The notes under the pieces were generated by a model. It saw only the letters and a program-made list of their open reading frames with translations. It was not told where the DNA came from and did no database searches. Positions 26,443 to 35,000 of a stretch of DNA of 64,000 nt are shown here, piece after piece. A program made the translations under genes and the position numbers. Every line of letters starts with the position of its first letter. Position 1 is the stretch's first letter. This stretch comes from Chloroflexus sp. Y-396-1 (GTDB lineage Bacteria > Chloroflexota > Chloroflexia > Chloroflexales > Chloroflexaceae), in NCBI RefSeq assembly GCF_000516515.1, contig NZ_KI911784.1, forward strand, positions 3,070,881-3,134,880, given 5' to 3'.

Positions 26443-27250
26443 TGAGACCACCAATGAACGCCGGCAGAACCTGACCACGGGCCAGATTGACTACCACAAA
26501 CATCGTGAGGTTGGTGAGATAAAGCATCGGTGGCAGCCAATTCATGAACGGTTGAGGCGTATGACCACGGCGAGCGGCTATCCGGCGCTGATGTAACAGT
26601 ATCCACGACAGAATCAGGCTGGTGATCCACCAGGCAACAAAATTCGATGCCGGGATACCGTAATAAAAACCACTTTCGGCATTCGACCAGACCCAGTAAC
26701 GATTGATGTAGACGGCAAATGGTTCAATGGTGACATCAAGCAAGAGTGCGAATGAGGCTGCAGTTAGCACTCGTGTTGAATGAAGCTGACGGTCATCTAT
26801 CGGCTTCCCATCACGGTTGAGAATACGTTCGGCCACACCGACTGCCGCCACCACGATAAGCAACCATGCGAACGGAATAGCCAGTGGAACAACACCCAGC
26901 ACTTGCGGTTGGAGCACATCGGTGTAGGTGTAGCTTCCAAACGGGAAACCGGTTGTTGCTCCAATATGTTCTACGGCCCACGAGATCACCAGAATCAAAC
27001 CGGCAGCCGTTGCCCCCCACCAGCGATACCGTACCGTCAACCAAAACCCCATCAGCGCTCCCTGTAAAATCAGGAGCGCGCCGCCCATCCATGTGCCCCA
27101 TACTGGCACTTTATCAAGTGCTACCAAGACAATCGCAAACGGATAAATGAAGAGATACAGCGTAAATAATGCAACAACAGTTCGACGTAAGTTCTGCAGA
27201 ACAGACTGATCGGAAAGCATAGAGTAACAGACCCCAGACAAAAGGGTCAT
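26363..27250 (-). CDS. cruF: Carotenoid biosynthesis protein, CruF-like 1',2'-hydratase
   Basis: The protein is up to 295 aa and has about seven hydrophobic helices. The signature EHIGATTGFPFGSYTYTD and the later DVTIEPFAVYINRYWVW and GIPASNFVAWW match the CruF/DUF422 family, which adds water across the end double bond of gamma-carotene-type carotenoids. In Chloroflexus-type organisms this would lead to hydroxy-gamma-carotene and its glucoside ester. A second in-frame ATG at 27220 is equally plausible; neither start has a strong ribosome-binding site. The gene is convergent with the acyltransferase and their ends overlap. Confidence 0.85.
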   Translation of the reverse strand: MTLLSGVCYSMLSDQSVLQNLRRTVVALFTLYLFIYPFAIVLVALDKVPVWGTWMGGALLILQGALMGFWLTVRYRWWGATAAGLILVISWAVEHIGATTGFPFGSYTYTDVLQPQVLGVVPLAIPFAWLLIVVAAVGVAERILNRDGKPIDDRQLHSTRVLTAASFALLLDVTIEPFAVYINRYWVWSNAESGFYYGIPASNFVAWWITSLILSWILLHQRRIAARRGHTPQPFMNWLPPMLYLTNLTMFVVVNLARGQVLPAFIGGLIMLVLAGDWLLPRLARRLRRVVETNL

Positions 27251-27878
27251 ACCATTCGGTAGCCCCTATAGTTGATTATAGATTCGCTTTCATGGCCTGT
27301 CAAAGCCATAGCACATAGCCGTTCAGGTCGAAGAACAAAAGAGAGAGGAGAGGAACGGGAGCAGCAGAGGCGAGACTCTACCTTCTCAGTGCGTGCAGCG
27401 GTGCACAGCTTCCCGTTCCGCCAGCGGTCTTCCTATGCCACACTTCGCACGTCGTTCATGTCGTCAGCGTATCGTGGGGCGGGTTCTCAACCCGTCCGCC
27501 GCCTCGCCGTAGTCTGAAGCACCTGCCTTTTGCCCCACACGTAGGAACGGGTTTTCAACCCAGACCCTGCAAGCGTTAGGTCAAAAGGTGATGATGGCTC
27601 GATGCGCCAACCGGAAGATTCTACCCGCATATCGAAGAACGCGGGCCGGAGGCCTGCGCACCCAGGCGTTCGAGGAAGACCCGAAGCTGAAAACTCCTTC
27701 TCCGACCCGCATCAGTGTCCCCCTGGGAACGCAGGCTCCGGTATGCACTCTGCGCTCGGCCCATTAGCATGCCGGTGAGGGAGGGCTGGTGCCGACCGCT
27801 GCTTCACACCTCTCTTCACTCTGCAAAATCACCGTATAATTGCTTTCACATCTCATTTCTCATTCAGGATGTTCACGT
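27251..27878. other. Intergenic with short repeat fragments and a possible -10 box
   Basis: About 630 bases between divergent genes. It includes a GGCGGGTTCTCAACCCG palindrome near 27478 and a segment near 27637-27667 (AACGCGGGCC... GCGCACCCAG) shared with the tandem repeat at 55571-55852. TATAAT at 27835-27840 lies 38 bases upstream of the CARF gene, but no clear -35 box is visible. Confidence 0.45.
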
Positions 27879-29330
27879 ATGAACGCAATCTTGATCTGTA
27901 ATGTCGGCGGACGTGACGTTGCAAGTGAGGTCTTCCCAAAAGACAACATCGGCGAACGGACATGGGCAGAAACTATTCTGACCCGCTACCACGAACTGTA
28001 CGCCACGTTGCGGTTGCCAATCATCGGCAAAGCCCTGCATTACCTAGCCGAACGTCGGATAGCCCTTGATCACGTGATTCTGATCGCGTCCGATCAACCG
28101 CCACCGCCTGACAGAAATGCCCAATTCTGGCAGAGCGACACCATCCACTCGGCAGCGATCATTCGTCGCCTACTCAGTGATGGGCATACGCCCTACCCGG
28201 CATTACCCACCGATCGGATCACCATCTGGACTATTCGCGACGAGCGTGACCGCGGCTGTGACCCATCAGATTACGACCTGACACTGCGCTTCCTTGAACG
28301 TCAGTTGACCAAATTACAGCACCAATACCCTCAACACACTGCTTTCTTAGAGGTAACCGGCGGCACACCGGCAATGACAACCGGTCTACTGATTGCCGGC
28401 ACCGAAGTGTTTGGCAGTCGCGCTGAGGTTCTCTCCATCCACCCCGCGCAAGAAACACCGATTGCCCTCAACACCGGCAAAAGATTGCTGGCAACGCCAC
28501 TCCGTGCTACCCTGCGCTCAAACGCAGCTACCTATGCCTATGCTGCCGCTGCCCGTACCTTCCTCGAACAAGAGGCAATTATTACCGACCGTCTCGATCC
28601 GATTGCAGCTAGCCTGATCGCTCCCCTGCTAGATTATGCCCATCATCGCTTCAATTTCGCCTTTGCCAACGCCCGTAAGGCATTGGAAAAGATACACGAT
28701 GCTGGGCCGTGGCAAACCGAACTGGACGCACTACGAGCCCAGGTTACCAGCCCCGACCGTTGCTCACTCCTGGCGGAAGTCGTGCATGGCGCTGCTGCCC
28801 GCTATGAGATTGGCCTCTACGCCGATTTTCTCGTTCAGGTCGTGCGGTTTGAAGAGAATCTGCTCCGCTATCTCTGCCTGTTACAAGGCGTCGAATTTCG
28901 CAACCGACGCCGAAATACCGACCCCGATGGCCCCTATCTCACCCGTGAATGGCTGCAACAACAGCCGTTCACTTTGTCTCGCGACCGTGACCGGCAACGC
29001 GATTTGCCGGTCGACCGCTCGGTTTTGCGTGAACTGATCGGCCAGCTTCTTAATCCATCTGATCTCCACCAACAAGCATTACTCCAGGCGATTGATAAGC
29101 TCGGCGCGCTGGTTAAACGGCGGAACGAACTGATCCATCACCTGGAAGGCGTCCAGAAGATCGGGTTAGCGCGGGCCTTCGCCGGGCCGCATGCCAGTTC
29201 GACCGCTGCCGACCAGATCGTACCTCATCTACAACAGCTCTACAAAGCGGTCTGCAAGCAACCACTACCGCCATCACCGTACCAACAGATCAATCACCTG
29301 CTAGATCGCTTGCTGCGAAGCAAGGGGTGA
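27879..29330 (+). CDS. CRISPR-associated CARF-HEPN ribonuclease (Csm6/Csx1-like)
   Basis: The 483-aa protein has an N-terminal Rossmann-like CARF domain (about 1-185). Its ring-nucleotide-binding signature is LEVTGGTPAM (Thr160-Gly-Gly-Thr163). The C-terminal alpha-helical HEPN region contains KRRNELIH, an R-x4-H RNase motif near residues 415-420. Proteins of this plan bind cyclic oligoadenylate made by Cas10 of type III systems and then degrade RNA. The ATG at 27879 follows AGGATG by 7 bases. It precedes cas6-cas1-cas2 on the same strand by about 400 bases. No cas10 is in the window, so the activator must come from another locus. Confidence 0.8.
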   Translation: MNAILICNVGGRDVASEVFPKDNIGERTWAETILTRYHELYATLRLPIIGKALHYLAERRIALDHVILIASDQPPPPDRNAQFWQSDTIHSAAIIRRLLSDGHTPYPALPTDRITIWTIRDERDRGCDPSDYDLTLRFLERQLTKLQHQYPQHTAFLEVTGGTPAMTTGLLIAGTEVFGSRAEVLSIHPAQETPIALNTGKRLLATPLRATLRSNAATYAYAAAARTFLEQEAIITDRLDPIAASLIAPLLDYAHHRFNFAFANARKALEKIHDAGPWQTELDALRAQVTSPDRCSLLAEVVHGAAARYEIGLYADFLVQVVRFEENLLRYLCLLQGVEFRNRRRNTDPDGPYLTREWLQQQPFTLSRDRDRQRDLPVDRSVLRELIGQLLNPSDLHQQALLQAIDKLGALVKRRNELIHHLEGVQKIGLARAFAGPHASSTAADQIVPHLQQLYKAVCKQPLPPSPYQQINHLLDRLLRSKG

Positions 29331-29587
29331 GCGGCAAGAGCCGACCCGAAAAATTCTGTTGTAGGAACCGGCGATCAGCAAAGCTCGGCGTCCATCCGGT
29401 CGGGGGGCGCAGCGCTGCCATGCCCCGACCGTTCCACCGGGTAAGATTGCAAGAGGATTCGAGATTCCCAGCAAACAAACGATAGACACGAGCGATAAAC
29501 ATCATCCAGATGCGTAAAATCCCATTGCCCATATCCCTCAGACCCCTACAAGCACTACTCCCCTTAGCCCTCCGCTTGCGCTACCCC

Positions 29588-29634
29588 TTTCCCCCACTTC
29601 CCCCCTGCAAGCGGGGGGGAGGGAAGGGGGGGAA
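29588..29634. repeat. C-run/G-run hairpin
   Basis: C-rich (CCCCCACTTCCCCCC) and G-rich (GGGGGGGAGGGAAGGGGGGG) arms pair around TGCAAGC. The G-rich strand could also fold as a quadruplex. It lies between the CARF gene and the cas6 promoter; the CTCCGCTTGCGCTACCCC start recurs near 55540. Confidence 0.55.
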
Positions 29635-29637
29635 CAA

Positions 29638-29666
29638 TTGCCTCGCCGGTTTATATCGCATATACT
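29638..29666 (+). promoter_or_regulatory. Probable promoter of cas6-cas1-cas2
   Basis: TTGCCT (29638-29643), a 17-base spacer and TATACT (29661-29666) lie 63 bases before the cas6 start. Spacing and hexamers fit the main sigma factor. Confidence 0.5.
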
Positions 29667-29728
29667 ATACTCTCGTAACAGGAATATGGTACCTTAACAA
29701 CGTAGACACTATCGATAGGGGATTCGCA

Positions 29729-30592
29729 ATGCCACAGGCCATCGTTTTCACTATTCGCCCACTTGCCACTGCCCAAGTAGCCGGTTATCTCAATCGGGCT
29801 GCCTACGCCGCCATTCTTCGCCTCATTCAGCGTGCCGATCCAGCACTGGCAGCCCGCATCCACGACGACAATGGACGTAAACCACTTACCGTCTCAAACG
29901 TCTGGGAACTCGGTGGCGAACCAAAGGTGATCGTTGAACCTGAGCGGAACTACCACTTGCGGGTAACCCTGCTCAGCCCCGAACTCGAACACATCGCTGC
30001 CGGATGGACACCGGCTGCACTTGAGCCACTCGATCTCGATGGCATTCCCTGGCGGGTCATTGCTCGCGCTGACCGCCACACCGACCATACATGGGCCGGA
30101 AGCACCACCTACCAAGAGCTGGTCATGCCGCTTCTCAGCCGGCCTGACCATCTGCCCACCGTCTGGACCTTTCAATTCGCATCGCCAACCACCTTTCGCC
30201 AGCGTGGTATCAACATTCCTATTCCCTTACCAGACCTGGTCTTCGGCAGCCTGCTCGACCAGTGGAATGCTTCATCAGAGCTGGCGCTACCAGAGGAAGT
30301 ACGCCGATACGCTGCTGAATGTCTGGTCATCAACCGGTACGAGCTACGCAGTGTTGCCAGTCCAACTAGTGGTGGCGTCATTCAAATCGGCGCTGTTGGC
30401 CGATGCAGCTTTCGCAGCATCAATCACGACCGCTATTGGCGAGCCTGCATCGACGTCCTGGCCCGCTTTGCCTTTTACAGCGGTATCGGCGCCGGTACCA
30501 CCCGTGGCTTTGGACAGGCCCGTCTCCTCACCAAACCAACCGACCAGCACCACCGTGAGGCGAACAACGATGGCAACACTTTATCTGATTGA
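29729..30592 (+). CDS. cas6: CRISPR repeat endoribonuclease Cas6
   Basis: The 287-aa protein ends in the glycine-rich RNA-binding loop typical of Cas6 (FYSGIGAGTTRGFGQARLL). The N-terminal ferredoxin-like half includes RPLATAQVAGYLNRAAYAAIL, followed by YHLRVTLLSPE and PSPTTFRQRG-like strand segments. Cas6 cuts the CRISPR transcript below the repeat hairpin, leaving the 8-base ATTGAAAC handle. The ATG at 29729 has GGGG about 8 bases upstream; the frame is open for 73 more codons without homology. Its end overlaps cas1 by 23 bases. Confidence 0.9.
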   Translation: MPQAIVFTIRPLATAQVAGYLNRAAYAAILRLIQRADPALAARIHDDNGRKPLTVSNVWELGGEPKVIVEPERNYHLRVTLLSPELEHIAAGWTPAALEPLDLDGIPWRVIARADRHTDHTWAGSTTYQELVMPLLSRPDHLPTVWTFQFASPTTFRQRGINIPIPLPDLVFGSLLDQWNASSELALPEEVRRYAAECLVINRYELRSVASPTSGGVIQIGAVGRCSFRSINHDRYWRACIDVLARFAFYSGIGAGTTRGFGQARLLTKPTDQHHREANNDGNTLSD

Positions 30593-31589
30593 ACAGGGCG
30601 CAGAAATCGGCTGTGACGGCGAACGGATCATCGTTCGCCGTACCGGTGAAATCATCGGCAGCGTGCCGCTTGTCAAAATTGAAGACATTGTGATCTTCGG
30701 CAACATCGGCATTAGCACACCTGCCATCAAACGACTATTAGATCGCGGTATTGAAGTCACCTTTATGACGATCGATGGTGCATATCAGGGACGGCTGATT
30801 GGGCAGACCACTGCCCACGTTGCGTTGCGCCAGGCCCAATACACTTACGCCACCGACAGCGAACGATCGCTCAGACTTGCGCAGAGCTTCGTTGAAGGCA
30901 AACTCCGCAACCAGCGCGTACTCCTGCAACGCTTCAGCCGCAACCGCGCCTCACCGCCACCGGAAGCTATTGCCGCGGCTGACGACCTCGACGCTTACAT
31001 CAAGCGTGTCGGACGCACCACCCGTCACAGTGCGCTGCTTGGTGTGGAGGGCAGCGCTACCGCCCGTTACTTCGCCGGCTTACGCAGTTTAATCGGGCCA
31101 GAATGGAATTTTCGCAGTCGGCAGCGGCGCCCGCCACCCGATCCGGTCAACCTATTGCTGTCCTTCGGCTACACACTTCTTGCCCACAAAGTTCTCGGCG
31201 CCGTGCAGGCAGCCGGGTTCGATCCCTACTTGGGATTCCTACACAGCCTCGACTATGGACGGCCCTCGCTGGCCCTCGATCTCATGGAAGAGTTCCGGCC
31301 ACTGCTCGTCGACTCACTAGTCGTGCGCGTCTGCAATGACGGTCGGCTGCGGCCCGAACACTTTCAGCCTGGCGACGAAGAGCGTCCGGTGACCATCACC
31401 GACGAAGGCAAGCGTGCTTTTCTCACCGCCTTTGAAGAGCGGATGCACACCGAATCCACCCATCCCGAAGGTGCCGACAGTGGGCCGGGAAAAGTTCCCT
31501 ACAGTCGCTGCATTATCTTGCAAGCCCGTCGCCTTGCGCGCGTCATTCGCGGCCAACAAGAGCGTTATGAACCGTTCACGGCACGTTGA
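30570..31589 (+). CDS. cas1: CRISPR integrase Cas1
   Basis: The 339-aa protein has all Cas1 marks: N-terminal beta domain with LVKIEDIVIFGNIGIS, the metal ligand Glu160 in LLGVEGSATARYF, His225 in LGFLHSLDYGRPSLALDLMEEFRP, and acidic Asp237/Glu240. It integrates new spacers with Cas2. The start ATG overlaps the end of cas6 and the stop is 20 bases before cas2, so the three genes are translationally close. No reverse transcriptase fusion is present. Confidence 0.97.
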   Translation: MATLYLIEQGAEIGCDGERIIVRRTGEIIGSVPLVKIEDIVIFGNIGISTPAIKRLLDRGIEVTFMTIDGAYQGRLIGQTTAHVALRQAQYTYATDSERSLRLAQSFVEGKLRNQRVLLQRFSRNRASPPPEAIAAADDLDAYIKRVGRTTRHSALLGVEGSATARYFAGLRSLIGPEWNFRSRQRRPPPDPVNLLLSFGYTLLAHKVLGAVQAAGFDPYLGFLHSLDYGRPSLALDLMEEFRPLLVDSLVVRVCNDGRLRPEHFQPGDEERPVTITDEGKRAFLTAFEERMHTESTHPEGADSGPGKVPYSRCIILQARRLARVIRGQQERYEPFTAR

Positions 31590-31609
31590 GCAGACAGTGG
31601 AGCGACACA

Positions 31610-31891
31610 ATGTTCTACCTCATCAGCTACGACATAAGTATCGATCAACGGCGACTCAAAGTTGCCCACCTTCTTGAAGGCTACGGACAGCGTGTGCTTG
31701 AGAGCGTCTTTGAATGCGATCTCGAACCGACAGCCTATCGTCAGCTCCGCCAGAAACTCAGCCGCCTGATCAAAACAGACGAAGGTGACCGCCTGCGCAT
31801 CTACCAAATCTGCAACACCTGTCGATGCCAAATAGAAGTCATCGGTGAGGGACCGCCACCAGAAACGAGTCCAGACATCTACATCTTCTAA
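31610..31891 (+). CDS. cas2: CRISPR adaptation protein Cas2
   Basis: The 93-aa protein starts MFYLISYDI, with the conserved early Asp after a beta strand, and has LLEGYGQRVLESVFECDL and DRLRIYQICNTC, all typical of Cas2. The ATG at 31610 has GGAG 6-9 bases upstream. It is followed by a 173-base leader and then the first repeat, the usual order for adaptation genes next to the leader end of an array. Confidence 0.95.
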   Translation: MFYLISYDISIDQRRLKVAHLLEGYGQRVLESVFECDLEPTAYRQLRQKLSRLIKTDEGDRLRIYQICNTCRCQIEVIGEGPPPETSPDIYIF

Positions 31892-32064
31892 GCGCAGCGC
31901 GAGGTTCCGGCTCACAAACGGCGCGGGATCGTATCAGAATGCAGAAAAACGGCACTTTTCCATTTGCCAATCCGCGAAAACTCTTTACACATTCACGTTA
32001 ACAGACCCTCGCCGCGCAAACAGCACGATATAGCCGCTTGCAAAGCGGTCGCAGATGTGGTATC
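31892..32064 (+). promoter_or_regulatory. CRISPR leader
   Basis: This 173-base non-coding segment separates cas2 from the first repeat. It includes an A-rich part (GCAGAAAAACGG) and a GATATAGCC stretch. Repeat orientation (ATTGAAAC at the 3' end) and repeat decay at the far end both place the leader here. No unambiguous promoter hexamers were found. Confidence 0.65.
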
Positions 32065-35000
32065 TTCAAAAAACCAAAATCCCCGAGAGGGGATTGAAAC
32101 CGGTCTGTTCGCTCCAACAGACCGGCAAGGAAGGAGAACAACAGCTTCAAAAAACCAAAATCCCCGAGAGGGGATTGAAACATGGAAACACCGTCGATGG
32201 GCTGATCGGGTGCATGGGTGCTTCAAAAAACCAAAATCCCCGAGAGGGGATTGAAACGACCACTGGGAGTGCCTCCGTGCCGCTCCCGGTTGTCAGAACT
32301 TCAAAAAACCAAAATCCCCGAGAGGGGATTGAAACCGATAACTGCTCTTCCACTTGACCGCTACCATCCTCAGCTTCAAAAAACCAAAATCCCCGAGAGG
32401 GGATTGAAACTCACCTCGTACCATCCGACGGCCGGGCCGGTGATGGTATACTTCAAAAAACCAAAATCCCCGAGAGGGGATTGAAACCCGAGGCCATCCG
32501 GTCGGTTGTGAAGGGGGATACAACCATGCTGCTTCAAAAAACCAAAATCCCCGAGAGGGGATTGAAACTCCCACCCTTGCCAAGTGAGGTACCGGCGACC
32601 ACGCGAACCTTCAAAAAACCAAAATCCCCGAGAGGGGATTGAAACCCCATCGTTCTTCCCGTAGTACTGCCACTCACATGCTTCCACTTCAAAAAACCAA
32701 AATCCCCGAGAGGGGATTGAAACCCGCCACCACCGATAGCGCAGCACCCAGATGATGAGTGCTTCAAAAAACCAAAATCCCCGAGAGGGGATTGAAACGG
32801 GTACTGATCGAATGCCCGGACGGCTCATTGATCGATTACTTCAAAAAACCAAAATCCCCGAGAGGGGATTGAAACTCGCAACGGGCATTGTCCCAGGCGC
32901 AACAATTGCAATTACTTCAAAAAACCAAAATCCCCGAGAGGGGATTGAAACGGACAAGTGACAGTAAAAACTCGAAATCGTCAAATGTTGTCACTTCAAA
33001 AAACCAAAATCCCCGAGAGGGGATTGAAACTCTGATCTAGCAGTGCCTGCAACACCGAACGTTGGTAATCGCTTCAAAAAACCAAAATCCCCGAGAGGGG
33101 ATTGAAACCTACAATGAGGACACCGACCTGTCGCTGCGGTGTCTGAAGGCTTCAAAAAACCAAAATCCCCGAGAGGGGATTGAAACATCATGACTTCCGG
33201 GTGGTGACCGGCACGACCGGCTGCCCCCCTTCAAAAAACCAAAATCCCCGAGAGGGGATTGAAACGCTTCGAGATGGAACTTATGGGCATTCCCGGTTAC
33301 GACCGCAGCTTCAAAAAACCAAAATCCCCGAGAGGGGATTGAAACGCTTGCGCATACAGCTCACGTGCAAGCCGGACGGGGTCGATGAGCTTTCAAAAAA
33401 CCAAAATCCCCGAGAGGGGATTGAAACGAAGGCAGACGATGAACGATCCGCCGACGCCATCGCGGTCGAGCCTTCAAAAAACCAAAATCCCCGAGAGGGG
33501 ATTGAAACACTTCCGTCTGCGCAACGCACCCCTATCCTCCGCTTAATGCTTTCAAAAAACCAAAATCCCCGAGAGGGGATTGAAACACTACTTGCATTGC
33601 TGCCTCCTATCTTTGGTATGCTATCCTTCAAAAAACCAAAATCCCCGAGAGGGGATTGAAACTCGATGACGACTGCGACGACTCGCGCGGGCCGTTTGTC
33701 AGTTACTTCAAAAAACCAAAATCCCCGAGAGGGGATTGAAACGCTTGCGCATACAGCTCACGTGCAAGCCGGACGGGGTCGATGAGCTTTCAAAAAACCA
33801 AAATCCCCGAGAGGGGATTGAAACGAAGGCAGACGATGAACGATCCGCCGACGCCATCGCGGTCGAGCCTTCAAAAAACCAAAATCCCCGAGAGGGGATT
33901 GAAACACTTCCGTCTGCGCAACGCACCCCTATCCTCCGCTTAATGCTTTCAAAAAACCAAAATCCCCGAGAGGGGATTGAAACATATGGCCGGTATATCC
34001 GCTGCTCAAACGTCGGCTCACTTGTTTCAAAAAACCAAAATCCCCGAGAGGGGATTGAAACAAGAATAATATTGTTTCAGTGCTCAACGATGAGCCGATT
34101 GCTTTCAAAAAACCAAAATCCCCGAGAGGGGATTGAAACTCGGGAGCAATGCGCCATAGGGTCATGTCGATGATCGATTTCAAAAAACCAAAATCCCCGA
34201 GAGGGGATTGAAACTGGAACACCGCACGAATAAAAGGGGGAAGAGACTTTGATTTTTTTCAAAAAACCAAAATCCCCGAGAGGGGATTGAAACCCATTTC
34301 TCGTGGCGGTGCTGGAGTACATCGAGTCGGAGCCTTTCAAAAAACCAAAATCCCCGAGAGGGGATTGAAACTGGTAAATCCTGCCCGCTCGACGAGCACG
34401 TAGTAGCTCAGATTTTCAAAAAACCAAAATCCCCGAGAGGGGATTGAAACTCATCGTACCCATCGCCATCCGCGATGTAGAGTGCGCCTTTGTTTTCAAA
34501 AAACCAAAATCCCCGAGAGGGGATTGAAACAGCCAAAACCCGCACGTGTGCGGCTGAGGAAACTCGTCCAATTTCAAAAAACCAAAATCCCCGAGAGGGG
34601 ATTGAAACTTAACCTTGCCGCGTTCATCCCCAACTTTTTGTTGTTGTGTTTCAAAAAACCAAAATCCCCGAGAGGGGATTGAAACGCTCCGGTGCCGGCC
34701 GATTCACCAGCGGGATATACCGCTCTACTTTCAAAAAACCAAAATCCCCGAGAGGGGATTGAAACGAGTACGAACCGACCCCCCCTATCATGCATCTCCC
34801 TTCCTTTCAAAAAACCAAAATCCCCGAGAGGGGATTGAAACTCCCTGATGAGCGCGACGCCGGTAATGATGATGAGCAGTGCGCTTTCAAAAAACCAAAA
34901 TCCCCGAGAGGGGATTGAAACCACGCTTCCGCAACGCTGCCGTCTGCGCAGCGTACCCCTATCCGCTTCAAAAAACCAAAATCCCCGAGAGGGGATTGAA

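Noticed and set aside
29510-29728. Extended cas6 start
   Set aside because: The added part translates the C/G-run hairpin and the likely promoter; the ATG at 29729 has a ribosome-binding site and the family N-terminus.
30021-30569. Extended cas1 start upstream inside cas6
   Set aside because: The extra 183 residues are another frame of cas6. The Cas1 N-terminus (MATLYLIEQG) starts at 30570.
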